From Nocardioides luti (GTDB lineage: Bacteria > Actinomycetota > Actinomycetes > Propionibacteriales > Nocardioidaceae), in NCBI RefSeq assembly GCF_014212315.1, contig NZ_JACKXE010000001.1, positions 3,658,001-3,722,000 on the forward strand: 64,000 bases of DNA. The letters are read 5' to 3'. Below are positions 9,655 to 16,255 of this stretch, in pieces. The position numbers and the translations under genes were made by a program. How positions within the stretch are numbered: position 1 is the first letter of the stretch; each line of letters opens with the position of its first letter. Below the pieces are notes generated by a model. That model was not told the DNA's origin. It searched no databases and was given only the letters and a program-made list of their open reading frames with translations.

Positions 9655-9734
9655 GCGCTTGCAACGCCCGGTTACGGGATCTGGGGACCCGTTCGAACGG
9701 GTCCCCAGATGCGATAACCGGGCGTTACAAGCGC
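9655..9734. repeat. 80-bp near-perfect palindrome between convergent nudC and mrx1
   Basis: Two 40-nt arms meet at 9694/9695 and match at 36 of 40 positions. The centre is GTTCGAAC and the outer edges are gcgcttg/caagcgc. The arms fill almost the whole 94-bp gap between convergent stops. It could act as a bidirectional intrinsic terminator, but it is longer than typical and has no T tract. A small non-autonomous palindromic element is the alternative. A palindrome of similar size (88 bp) sits between another convergent pair at 51837-51924. Confidence 0.85.
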
Positions 9735-9746
9735 GATCCGGCGCGC

Positions 9747-9998
9747 TCAGCCGGCCAGCGACGCGAGCTTGTCCTTGACCTGGATGAGCGAGGGGTTGGT
9801 CTGCGAGGTGCCGTCGGAGTAGACCAGCGTGGGGACGGTCTGGTTGCCGTTGTTCGCGGTCTCGACGATCTTGGCGGCCTCGGGGTGCTGCTCGATGTCG
9901 ACGACGTCGAAGGTGATGCCCTCACGGTCGAGCTGACCCTTCAGGCGGTGGCAGTAGCCGCACCACGGGGTGGAGTACATCGTGAAAGAGCCACTCAT
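9747..9998 (-). CDS. mrx1: Mycoredoxin 1 (glutaredoxin-like)
   Basis: An 83-residue glutaredoxin-fold protein with the CxxC active site C13-G-Y-C16 in STPWCGYC and the cis-proline segment TVPTLV. Mycoredoxin reduces mycothiol mixed disulphides and is the actinobacterial counterpart of glutaredoxin. Synteny with nudC and uvrD2 supports the name. The start lies in a 77-bp divergent spacer shared with uvrD2, so the two may have back-to-back promoters. The sigH/rsrA pair at the window's right end is the classical regulator of mycothiol-related genes in this phylum, but I saw no clear SigR promoter here. Confidence 0.9.
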   Translation of the reverse strand: MSGSFTMYSTPWCGYCHRLKGQLDREGITFDVVDIEQHPEAAKIVETANNGNQTVPTLVYSDGTSQTNPSLIQVKDKLASLAG

Positions 9999-10075
9999 CT
10001 GGACTGTCGCCTCCGGCGTCTAGGGTTTCGCACTGGTACTCGATCCAACCAGCCCCACCCAGGAGTTGTTCCCGC

Positions 10076-12103
10076 ATGACCGCCGCTGACGCCCTGCTCG
10101 ACGCGCTCGACCCCGAGCAGCGCCGCGTCGCGGAGGCCCTGCGCGGGCCGGTCCGGGTGCTGGCCGGGGCCGGCACCGGCAAGACCCGCGCGATCACCCA
10201 CCGGATCGCGTACGGCGTCCACACCGGCGTCTACGCCCCGACCGAGGTCCTGGCGGTCACGTTCACCACCCGCGCCGCGGGGGAGATGCGCGGCCGGCTG
10301 CGACAGCTGGGCGCCGGCGCGGTCCAGGCCCGCACCTTCCACTCGGCCGCGCTGCGCCAGCTGCGGTTCTTCTGGCCGCACGTCCACGGCACCGAGCTCC
10401 CGCAGCTGATCGAGTCCAAGATCGGCCTGCTCGCCACCGCCGCGCGCCGCCAGCGGCTCAGCGCCGACCAGGCGCTGCTGCGCGACCTCGCCTCCGAGAT
10501 CGAGTGGGCCAAGGTCAGCAACGTCCGCCCCGACGACTACCTCCAGGTCGCGACCGCCCGCGGCCGCTCGGTCACCGGCCAGGACGCCGACACCGTCGCG
10601 CGCGTCTTCGGCAGCTACGAGGAGGTCAAGCGCGGCCAGGGCCGGATGGACATGGAGGACGTCCTGCTGCTGTGCGCCGGCATGCTCGCCGAGGACGAGC
10701 GGGTCGCCGCCCAGGTCCGCCGGCAGTACAAATGGTTCGTCGTCGACGAGTACCAAGACGTCTCGCCCCTCCAGACGGCGCTGCTCGACCTCTGGCTCGG
10801 CGGCCGCGACGAGCTCTGCGTCGTCGGCGACCCCGCCCAGACGATCTACTCCTTCGCCGGCGCCAACGCGTCCTACCTGCGCGACTTCGCGAAGAAGTTC
10901 CCCGGGACCGCCTCGATCGAGCTGGTCCGCAACTACCGCTCGACCCCCGAGGTCGTCACCGCCGCCAACACCCTGCTGGCCCGCTCCGAGAGCAAGGGCG
11001 TCGAGCTGCGGGCCCAGCGCCCGGCCGGCCCCGCCGTCACGTTCACCCCGCTGCCCGACGAGGTGGCCGAGGCCGAGCACGTCGCGGCCAAGATCACCAA
11101 GCTCCGCGAGCAGGGTCGCTCGATGGGCGAGGTCGCGGTGCTGTTCCGGATCAACGCCCAGTCCGAGGCCTACGAGGACGCCCTCTCCCACCGCGGCATC
11201 CCCTACGTCATCCGTGGTGCGGCGCGCTTCTTCGACCGCCCCGAGGTCCGCGAGGCCGTGACCCGGCTCCGCGGCGCGGCACGCGGCGGCGAGGGCGACG
11301 AGTTCCTCGAGACCGTCCACGGCACCCTGTCCGGCATGGGCTGGACGAGCCAGGCGCCCACCGCCCGCGGCCAGACGCGGGACCGCTGGGAGTCGTGGCA
11401 GGCCCTGGTCGACCAGGCCACGGCGTTCGCCGAGACGCCGGGCGCGACGCTCGGTGACTTCGTCGACGACCTCGACCGCCGCGCCTCCGAGCAGCACGCG
11501 CCCGTCGCCGACGGCGTCACCCTGGCGACCTTCCACGCCGCGAAGGGCCTCGAGTGGGACTCGGTCTTTCTCTGCGGGCTCCAGGACGGCACGCTGCCCA
11601 TCACGTACGCCGACACCCCGGCGGCCGTCGAGGAGGAGCGCCGCCTGCTGTACGTCGGCGTGACCCGCGCCCGCATCGACCTGGCCCTGTCCTGGTCGCT
11701 GGCCCGCAACCCCGGCGGCCGGGGCTCGCGCAAGCCGTCCCGCTTCCTCGACGACCTGCTCCCGGCCGACCACCGGGTCGAGCAGGCGGCGGCCCGCAAC
11801 CGCAAGGTCGCCAGCTGCCGCGAGTGCGGGCGCCCCCTCTCGACGGGCGCCGAGAAGAAGCGCGGGCGCTGCGTGGACTGCCCGGCGTCGTACGACGAGG
11901 AGCTGTTCGAGCGGCTGCGCGACTGGCGCAGGGAGCGGGCCGCGGGGGAGAGCGTCCCGGCCTTCGTGGTGTTCACCGACGCCACGCTGCAGCTGATCGC
12001 CGAGCACCGGCCGACCACCGAGCAGGGGCTGCTGAAGATCAACGGGATCGGCCGGTCCAAGCTCGAGAAGTACGGCGAGGACGTCCTCGCGCTCCTGGTC
12101 TGA
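10076..12103 (+). CDS. uvrD2: ATP-dependent DNA helicase UvrD2
   Basis: A 675-residue SF1A helicase with Walker A GAGTGKT (31-37), Walker B FVVDEYQDVS (about 221), GDPAQTIYSF and motif VI YVGVTRARIDL. The UvrD2 hallmarks are all present: a tetracysteine segment (CRECG about 581 and CVDC about 600) linking to a C-terminal HRDC domain (about 610-675, with LLKINGIGRSKLEKYG). In mycobacteria UvrD2 is an essential 3'-5' helicase. The ATG at 10076 follows AGGAG at a good distance. The whiB7 leader begins right after the stop. Confidence 0.95.
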   Translation: MTAADALLDALDPEQRRVAEALRGPVRVLAGAGTGKTRAITHRIAYGVHTGVYAPTEVLAVTFTTRAAGEMRGRLRQLGAGAVQARTFHSAALRQLRFFWPHVHGTELPQLIESKIGLLATAARRQRLSADQALLRDLASEIEWAKVSNVRPDDYLQVATARGRSVTGQDADTVARVFGSYEEVKRGQGRMDMEDVLLLCAGMLAEDERVAAQVRRQYKWFVVDEYQDVSPLQTALLDLWLGGRDELCVVGDPAQTIYSFAGANASYLRDFAKKFPGTASIELVRNYRSTPEVVTAANTLLARSESKGVELRAQRPAGPAVTFTPLPDEVAEAEHVAAKITKLREQGRSMGEVAVLFRINAQSEAYEDALSHRGIPYVIRGAARFFDRPEVREAVTRLRGAARGGEGDEFLETVHGTLSGMGWTSQAPTARGQTRDRWESWQALVDQATAFAETPGATLGDFVDDLDRRASEQHAPVADGVTLATFHAAKGLEWDSVFLCGLQDGTLPITYADTPAAVEEERRLLYVGVTRARIDLALSWSLARNPGGRGSRKPSRFLDDLLPADHRVEQAAARNRKVASCRECGRPLSTGAEKKRGRCVDCPASYDEELFERLRDWRRERAAGESVPAFVVFTDATLQLIAEHRPTTEQGLLKINGIGRSKLEKYGEDVLALLV

Positions 12104-12130
12104 ACCGTTCGGAACTTTTTCGAGAAATAC

Positions 12131-12171
12131 TCATAAAATCGTTTGCCCATTACACGGGGCGCACGATACTT
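12131..12171 (+). promoter_or_regulatory. Candidate whiB7 promoter with upstream AT-rich WhiB7 site
   Basis: After the GC-rich uvrD2 end, the DNA turns A/T-rich (cataaaatcg, 12132-12141) directly upstream of a -35-like TTGCCC (12143-12148). A -10-like GATACT (12165-12170) follows after 16 nt. WhiB7 binds the housekeeping sigma factor and uses an AT-hook to contact an AT-rich patch just upstream of the -35, including at its own promoter. This layout fits such autoregulation. Hexamer choice is by eye. Confidence 0.55.
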
Positions 12172-12245
12172 TCCTCGGACCAACCCCGCGCACCACGACC
12201 TTGACACGGTCGGCGCACGAAGAAACGAAGGAGGTGGACGTAGTG

Positions 12246-12473
12246 ATGATCACCAAGAACCCGATGACGGCCCCGGCTATCAGCACTGCCGCGTCCACCT
12301 TCGTCATGCCCATTTCCGGCATCGACCTCGGTTACTCGCGCGCCTGCACCACCGCTGTCGCCACGTCCGTCGTGCGCGACCGCAAGGCCGTCACGACCGT
12401 CATGGGAGCCGACCAGGGCGTTGTCCCGGCCTCCTTCCCGGGCTCCACTGCCTGGAGACCACCGAACTGTTGA
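12246..12473 (+). CDS. Upstream ORF in the whiB7 leader (75 codons)
   Basis: The ORF follows a strong ribosome-binding site (AAGGAGGTGG, 12228-12237) and starts at ATG 12246, with GTG 12243 as an in-frame alternative. It ends 22 bp before a terminator hairpin. In mycobacteria and Streptomyces the whiB7/wblC leader carries an upstream ORF whose translation state decides whether the following terminator forms, so ribosome-targeting drugs switch whiB7 on. The peptide starts MITKNPMTAP and contains SYSRAC-like and cysteine residues, but resembles no protein family I know. It probably acts through its translation rather than its product. Confidence 0.65.
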   Translation: MITKNPMTAPAISTAASTFVMPISGIDLGYSRACTTAVATSVVRDRKAVTTVMGADQGVVPASFPGSTAWRPPNC

Positions 12474-12495
12474 CCACCAGCAGATCGGCACCTCC

Positions 12496-12536
12496 AGGCC
12501 GCGGAACCCTCACCGGGATCCGCGGCCTTTTCGTTT
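12496..12536 (+). terminator. Attenuator (rho-independent) in the whiB7 leader
   Basis: A 9-bp GC stem, aggccgcgg (12496-12504) with ccgcggcct (12520-12528), has a 15-nt loop and is followed by a T-rich tail (tttcgttt). It lies between the upstream ORF stop (12473) and the whiB7 ATG. A competing pairing of gggatcc (12515-12521) with ggatccc (12541-12547) would invade the 3' arm and could act as an antiterminator. Position and form match the known ribosome-dependent attenuation of whiB7. Confidence 0.75.
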
Positions 12537-12598
12537 CTCCGGATCCCTCACATCCCGCACCACCCATCCCGATCAGGTCCACGAAGGAGGTGACACAC

Positions 12599-12934
12599 AT
12601 GACCATCAGTGAACTCATCCGCAACCGCGTCGACGAACCGCTCCAGGACCAGCCGTCCCTGAGCGGGCTCCACGACGAGGCCGGCCGGGTCGACGAGGAG
12701 CTGCTGCCGTGCCGGGTGAACAACCCGGAGCTGTGGTTCGCCGAGTCGCCCGCCGACGTCGAGTTCGCCAAGGCGCTCTGCCTGGACTGTCCCGTCCGGG
12801 CGCTGTGCCTCGACGGAGCCCTCGACCGACGCGAGCCCTGGGGCGTCTGGGGCGGCGAGCTCTTCCTCCAAGGCGTGGTGATTCCCCGCAAGCGGCCCCG
12901 CGGCCGTCCCCGCAAGAACGACGTCGCCGCCTGA
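12599..12934 (+). CDS. whiB7: WhiB-family transcriptional regulator WhiB7
   Basis: WhiB7 is a [4Fe-4S] protein that partners with the primary sigma factor and activates intrinsic antibiotic-resistance genes under ribosome stress. The 111 residues contain the four cluster cysteines C38, C61, C64 and C70 (CLDCPVRALC), the sigma-contact turn GVWGG (82-86) and a C-terminal AT-hook RGRPRK (101-106), which distinguishes WhiB7 from other Wbl proteins. The ATG at 12599 follows GAAGGAGGTG. The gene sits after uvrD2, as in Mycobacterium and Streptomyces, behind an attenuator leader. Confidence 0.95.
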   Translation: MTISELIRNRVDEPLQDQPSLSGLHDEAGRVDEELLPCRVNNPELWFAESPADVEFAKALCLDCPVRALCLDGALDRREPWGVWGGELFLQGVVIPRKRPRGRPRKNDVAA

Positions 12935-13026
12935 GACCGGGCAGCGGCACCAGCAGCACCGGCACCACCTGCAGCACCCGACCAGCACCACCCACCCGCA
13001 CCACCGACCGAAACCGGAGCACCGAG

Positions 13027-13191
13027 ATGAACCTCATGCACGAGAACCTGGCCCGCGCGCAGATGACCGCGCGCCTGGGAGAGGCGCAGCAGATGCGACA
13101 GGGGCGCCAGCTGACCCTTGCTCGCCGCCAGCACCGCAAGGCCGAGCAGGCCGTGCAGCAGGCACGTCTCGCCATCGCCCGCTCGCTCTGA
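13027..13191 (+). CDS. Small conserved protein, copy 1 of a tandem pair (54 aa)
   Basis: A 54-residue protein starting MNLMHENLARAQMTARLGEA. It is rich in Arg, Ala and Gln, predicted to be almost entirely alpha-helical, strongly basic and without cysteines. The ATG at 13027 has a GAGATG context, and an A-rich tract precedes it. A second ORF of exactly the same length (13250-13414) is about two-thirds identical, so the pair is a tandem duplication. The position right after whiB7 suggests shared control or co-transcription. I know no function; a short helical nucleic-acid- or ribosome-binding peptide is only speculation. Confidence 0.7.
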   Translation: MNLMHENLARAQMTARLGEAQQMRQGRQLTLARRQHRKAEQAVQQARLAIARSL

Positions 13192-13249
13192 GCGCCCGAC
13201 CAGAAAGCCGACCACACCCATGAACACCACCACGAAGCGGAGCAGCACC

Positions 13250-13414
13250 ATGAATCTCATGCACGAAAATCTGGCGCGCGCACAAATGTCCGCGCGCCTG
13301 GGAGAGGCGCAGGACATGAGACTCGGGCACCACCTGGCCCGAGCCCGCCGACTCAGCCGCAAGGCCGAGGAGGCAGCGCAGCAGGCGCGTCTCGCCCTCG
13401 CCCGCGCACTCTGA
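13250..13414 (+). CDS. Small conserved protein, copy 2 of a tandem pair (54 aa)
   Basis: The paralogue of the preceding ORF: 54 residues beginning MNLMHENLARAQMSARLGEA and ending RLALARAL, with substitutions mainly in the middle (QQMRQGRQLTL against QDMRLGHHLAR). The conserved protein sequence with changed codons supports real coding in both copies. A longer start at 13220 would add MNTTTKRSST; the 13250 ATG was preferred because it matches the other copy exactly. A perfect 17-bp hairpin follows 6 bp after the stop. Confidence 0.7.
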   Translation: MNLMHENLARAQMSARLGEAQDMRLGHHLARARRLSRKAEEAAQQARLALARAL

Positions 13415-13420
13415 TGACGC

Positions 13421-13458
13421 CCGGAGCCGGGCACGACACCCGTCGTGCCCGGCTCCGG
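13421..13458 (+). terminator. Perfect 17-bp hairpin closing the whiB7/small-protein unit
   Basis: Arms at 13421-13437 and 13442-13458 are fully complementary with a 4-nt loop. The stem is very GC-rich and lacks a T tract, as is common for actinobacterial terminators. It separates the small-protein pair from the next gene. Confidence 0.75.
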
Positions 13459-13510
13459 CACGTCCGCGGGCTCCCCGCCGGGGCCGGGGGACAGGCGTAG
13501 CCTCGGGCCC

Positions 13511-13672
13511 GTGACCACCTGCGACTTCTGCGGACGGCAGGAGAGCGACGACGCCGCGACGCTCACCTGGACCACGTCGGTCGAGCACGGCCGGCGCAAG
13601 ACCTACTGCGACACCTGCTCGCGCACCCACCTGCGCGCCATGGAGGGCAAGCTCGACACCGAGTTCTGGTGA
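13511..13672 (+). CDS. Small zinc-ribbon-like protein (53 aa)
   Basis: A 53-residue protein with two CxxC pairs, CDFC near the N-terminus and CDTC at about 37-40, spaced as in a single zinc ribbon (MTTCDFCGRQE...KTYCDTCSRTHLR). The start is GTG at 13511. I have no specific function; compact four-cysteine proteins of this kind are common and uncharacterised in actinobacteria. It converges with the ThiF-like gene (37-bp gap). Confidence 0.65.
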   Translation: MTTCDFCGRQESDDAATLTWTTSVEHGRRKTYCDTCSRTHLRAMEGKLDTEFW

Positions 13673-13709
13673 GGGCCGCGCCGCCCGCCCCGACGCCGCC
13701 GACGACGCC

Positions 13710-14606
13710 CTAGCCGACCAGCGCCTCGTCCCACGCGCACCCGCAGTGCGGGTGCCGGGTCCAGGCGTGGGCGACCGGCTGCAGGTCCGTGCCGACGGTG
13801 ACCGTGCGCGACCACGTGGAGGGCTGCTCCCCGTCGGACCAGGCCGTGACGTCGCGGACCGCCCAAGCCAGGGCGAGCATGGCGAGGGCCGGGTCGCGGG
13901 GCCGGAGGTCGCCCGAGCGGGCGGCCTGGTCGACGACGGTCGCGCGGCGCGGGTCCCGCTCGCCCCGGTGGGCGTCGACGCACCGGACGCACGCGGTCAG
14001 GCCCGGCACCACGAACGGCCCGATCGTGACGGAGGTGCCGCCCAGCGACACGAGCAGGTGCGGCAGGCCCGCGCGCACCAGCGGGTCCAGCCGGTCGCGC
14101 CCGACCTCGCCGTCGGCGACGACCACCGCCACGGCGCCCTCGCCCGACGGCTCGGTGGGCCCGGCGCCGCAGTCGCCCAGGAGCCGGGTGAGCAGCCGCA
14201 CCGCGCCCTCGGGTCCGGTGACCTCCGCCCGCACCCGGGCCCGGTCGGCCAGCCGCTCGGGCGCGGCGTCGCCGTGGAGCGCGAAGGCCGCGGCCGTCGC
14301 CGCCCGGTCCGGGGCGTCGCCGAGCGCCGCCTCGAGGACGTCGGCGTCGACCAGGTGGCCCGCCGCGGTCAGCCGCAGCAGCGCCTGGTGGCCCGCCGCG
14401 GTGGTGGGAGCGGGCCGGCCGGAGGACTGCAGGTCGGCGAGCAGGCGGCGTACGTCCGGAGTGTCCTCCAGCACCGTGCGGTGCGGCGCGTCGACGCCGA
14501 CCTGCAGGTGCCGGTCGTCACGGCGTACGACGGGGAGCCCGGGGCGCAGGGCCAGCCGACGACCGGGGACGGGAGGCGGGGCGGGCACGTCGGCACCCTG
14601 GCACAT
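13710..14606 (-). CDS. ThiF/TOMM-precursor-binding-like protein, orphan
   Basis: A 298-residue protein whose C-terminal half resembles E1/ThiF-like proteins related to TOMM leader-peptide-binding partners: IGPFVVPGLTACVRCVDAHR (about 195-215) and a terminal HPHCGCAW. These give a CxxC...CxC zinc-binding set. I see no convincing GxGxxG adenylate-binding loop, so enzymatic activation is doubtful. No YcaO, dehydrogenase or precursor peptide lies nearby. Homologous genes sit in this neighbourhood in other actinobacteria as far as I recall, which argues for a housekeeping role. The start (14606) is uncertain; a GTG about six codons in is possible. Confidence 0.6.
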   Translation of the reverse strand: MCQGADVPAPPPVPGRRLALRPGLPVVRRDDRHLQVGVDAPHRTVLEDTPDVRRLLADLQSSGRPAPTTAAGHQALLRLTAAGHLVDADVLEAALGDAPDRAATAAAFALHGDAAPERLADRARVRAEVTGPEGAVRLLTRLLGDCGAGPTEPSGEGAVAVVVADGEVGRDRLDPLVRAGLPHLLVSLGGTSVTIGPFVVPGLTACVRCVDAHRGERDPRRATVVDQAARSGDLRPRDPALAMLALAWAVRDVTAWSDGEQPSTWSRTVTVGTDLQPVAHAWTRHPHCGCAWDEALVG

Positions 14607-14734
14607 CCCGCGCCGCGGCGAGCGGCTCCTCCACAGGCCCGCGGACCGGGCTGCAAATGCCGACGACGGCGCCGTCCGGTCCGGGGACCGGGCGACGCCG
14701 CCGTCTCAACGCTCGTGGGCGACTGACGCGTGTG

Positions 14735-14893
14735 TCAGGCCTTGCCGAGGATGCGGTTGAGGTTGGTGCTGCAGACGGGGCACACGGCCTTGGCCATGCG
14801 GGTGCCCTTGTCGTTCACCCTCACCTCGCCCTCCGCCTCGCGCTTCTCCTTGCACTTCACGCAGTAGAACTCGCCGCTCCAGGTCTCCGCCAT
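14735..14893 (-). CDS. DUF5679 zinc-ribbon protein (52 aa)
   Basis: A 52-residue protein with CVKCK (about 11-15) and CPVCSTNLNRILGK at the end, the pattern of the DUF5679 family found throughout actinobacteria. It probably binds one zinc ion. The ATG at 14893 is preceded by AAGGAGG. Function is unknown. The ThiF-like gene lies downstream on the same strand after about 130 bp. Confidence 0.8.
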   Translation of the reverse strand: MAETWSGEFYCVKCKEKREAEGEVRVNDKGTRMAKAVCPVCSTNLNRILGKA

Positions 14894-15086
14894 GACGGCC
14901 TCCTTGTAATCAGTTGTTCGTGGTCGTCGCGACGGGGAACAGGGGGGAAGCCCGCCGGAAGCACGGCAGCGGGTGCCGCCGAGCCGCCTCGACCCTACGA
15001 CACGCGCGCCGGGAGGCGCAGGCGGCACACCGAGCGGGGTGAATCGGGTCACGGCGCGCGGGGACCCCGCTCAGTACGTTGGGGGC

Positions 15087-15902
15087 ATGCCTGACACCAC
15101 CTCGACCACGTCCCCGACCACCCACCTGCGCCTCGAGCGCCCCTCCGAGGGCGTCGCGCTGCTGGTCCTGGACAACCCCGACCAGCGCAACGCGATGTCC
15201 GACGAGATGACGGCCGCCTGGGTGGCGGCGGTCGACGAGCTGGCCGCCGACCGCTCGGTGCGGGCCGTCGTCGTCACGGGGGAGGGCTCGGCGTTCTGCT
15301 CGGGCGGCAACACCTCGTGGATCGCCAGCGAGCCGGACGCGTCGGTGGACCACCTGCGCACCCGGATGCTGGCGTTCTACCGCGCGTGGCTCTCGATCCG
15401 GAAGCTCGAGGTCCCGACGATCGCCGCCGTCAACGGGCCGGCGATCGGTGCCGGGCTGTGCATGGCGCTCGCGTGCGACGTCCGCTACGCCGCCACCGGC
15501 GCGAAGATGGGCGTCCCCTTCGTGAAGCTCGGGATGCACCCCGGCATGGCCGGGACCTACCTGCTGCCGAACGTCGTCGGCGAGGCCCACGCCCGCGACC
15601 TGATGCTGACCGGCCGCGTCGTCGACGCCGACGAGGCGCTGCGGCTCGGGCTGGTGTCCCGGGTGATCGAGCCGGCGTCGTTCCTCGACGAGGTGCTGGC
15701 CACGGCGGCCGGGATCGCCGCCACCGCGCCGATCGCCAGCAAGCTCACCAAGCTCGCCCTCCAGGGCGGCGGCCACGAGGACATCGAGGCCGCCCTGCAG
15801 TGGGAGGCGATGGCGCAGCCGATCACGCTGGCGACCGCGGACCTGCAGGAGGGCATCCGGGCGGCGCAGGAGAAGCGCCCGGCCGTCTTCACCGGGAGCT
15901 GA
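15087..15902 (+). CDS. Enoyl-CoA hydratase/isomerase family protein (crotonase fold)
   Basis: A 271-residue crotonase. The first oxyanion-hole segment is NPDQRNAMSD (about 31-40); GEGSAFCSGGN (about 65-75) and the second segment NGPAIGAGLCMALACD follow, then VKLGMHPGMAGTYLLPNVVG. The catalytic glutamates of classical hydratase are not obvious in the last segment, so isomerase or another acyl-CoA activity is possible. The ATG at 15087 was chosen because the upstream frame extension lacks family similarity. It stands alone, with no other beta-oxidation gene adjacent. Confidence 0.82.
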   Translation: MPDTTSTTSPTTHLRLERPSEGVALLVLDNPDQRNAMSDEMTAAWVAAVDELAADRSVRAVVVTGEGSAFCSGGNTSWIASEPDASVDHLRTRMLAFYRAWLSIRKLEVPTIAAVNGPAIGAGLCMALACDVRYAATGAKMGVPFVKLGMHPGMAGTYLLPNVVGEAHARDLMLTGRVVDADEALRLGLVSRVIEPASFLDEVLATAAGIAATAPIASKLTKLALQGGGHEDIEAALQWEAMAQPITLATADLQEGIRAAQEKRPAVFTGS

Positions 15903-16255
15903 CCCACCGGGCCGGGCCACGGGGCCGGGCCGCAGGCCCGTCCGGGCAGAAGAAGAGGCCCCTGGTCCGCGTCACGACCCATGCCTTCCCCTTGCGCAGG
16001 TCGCTCGACGGGCCGGGGGCCTCATCTGCGCCCCACGCTAGGAGGCGGTGGGGCGCCGGTCAATGCCGCGGCGTCCAGCCCTGTGGACAAGCCTGTGGAC
16101 AACGCTGTGGAGGAAGCCCCCCACCGGTGGAGGAACGCGGGTCCGCGCGGGAGAGGCCTGTGGAGGACACGCCCGGGCGGGCGCCGTACGCTGCCCTGAC
16201 CAGCGACAATGGTCCTCCACGGGCTGTGGACGAAAGAAAAGCGGAGGTGACGGGG
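15903..16255. other. 353-bp gene-free stretch between the crotonase and the PHP gene
   Basis: The first 60 bases hold GC-rich inverted sequence (gggccgggcc/ggcccg) that may terminate the crotonase transcript. The rest is an unusual run of TGTGGA motifs, including two exact DnaA-box-like 9-mers listed separately, and then an A-rich patch (gaaagaaaag) just before the PHP gene. I see no convincing small gene. Confidence 0.6.
16082..16114 (-). promoter_or_regulatory. Cluster of DnaA-box-like 9-mers
   Basis: TGTGGACAA occurs at 16082-16090 and 16094-16102, and the degenerate TGTGGAGGA at 16106-16114, all phased by 12 bp. Read on the minus strand the first two are TTGTCCACA, the form preferred in Streptomyces origins. 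Further partial copies lie at 16159 and 16225. No dnaA or dnaN is nearby, so this is not the replication origin core; it could titrate DnaA or regulate the PHP gene. Confidence 0.5.

Noticed and set aside
12101..12122. TGAACCG as a third ECF promoter
   Set aside because: The tga is the uvrD2 stop, and the base positions 15 nt downstream do not give CGT.
13710..14606. Thiopeptide/lantibiotic (TOMM) biosynthetic cluster
   Set aside because: Only a leader-binding-like protein is present; there is no YcaO, dehydrogenase, transporter or precursor peptide in the window.
15981..16199. Small ORF containing PVDKPVDN repeats
   Set aside because: The repeat is produced by the TGTGGACAA boxes; no start context or conserved protein is evident.
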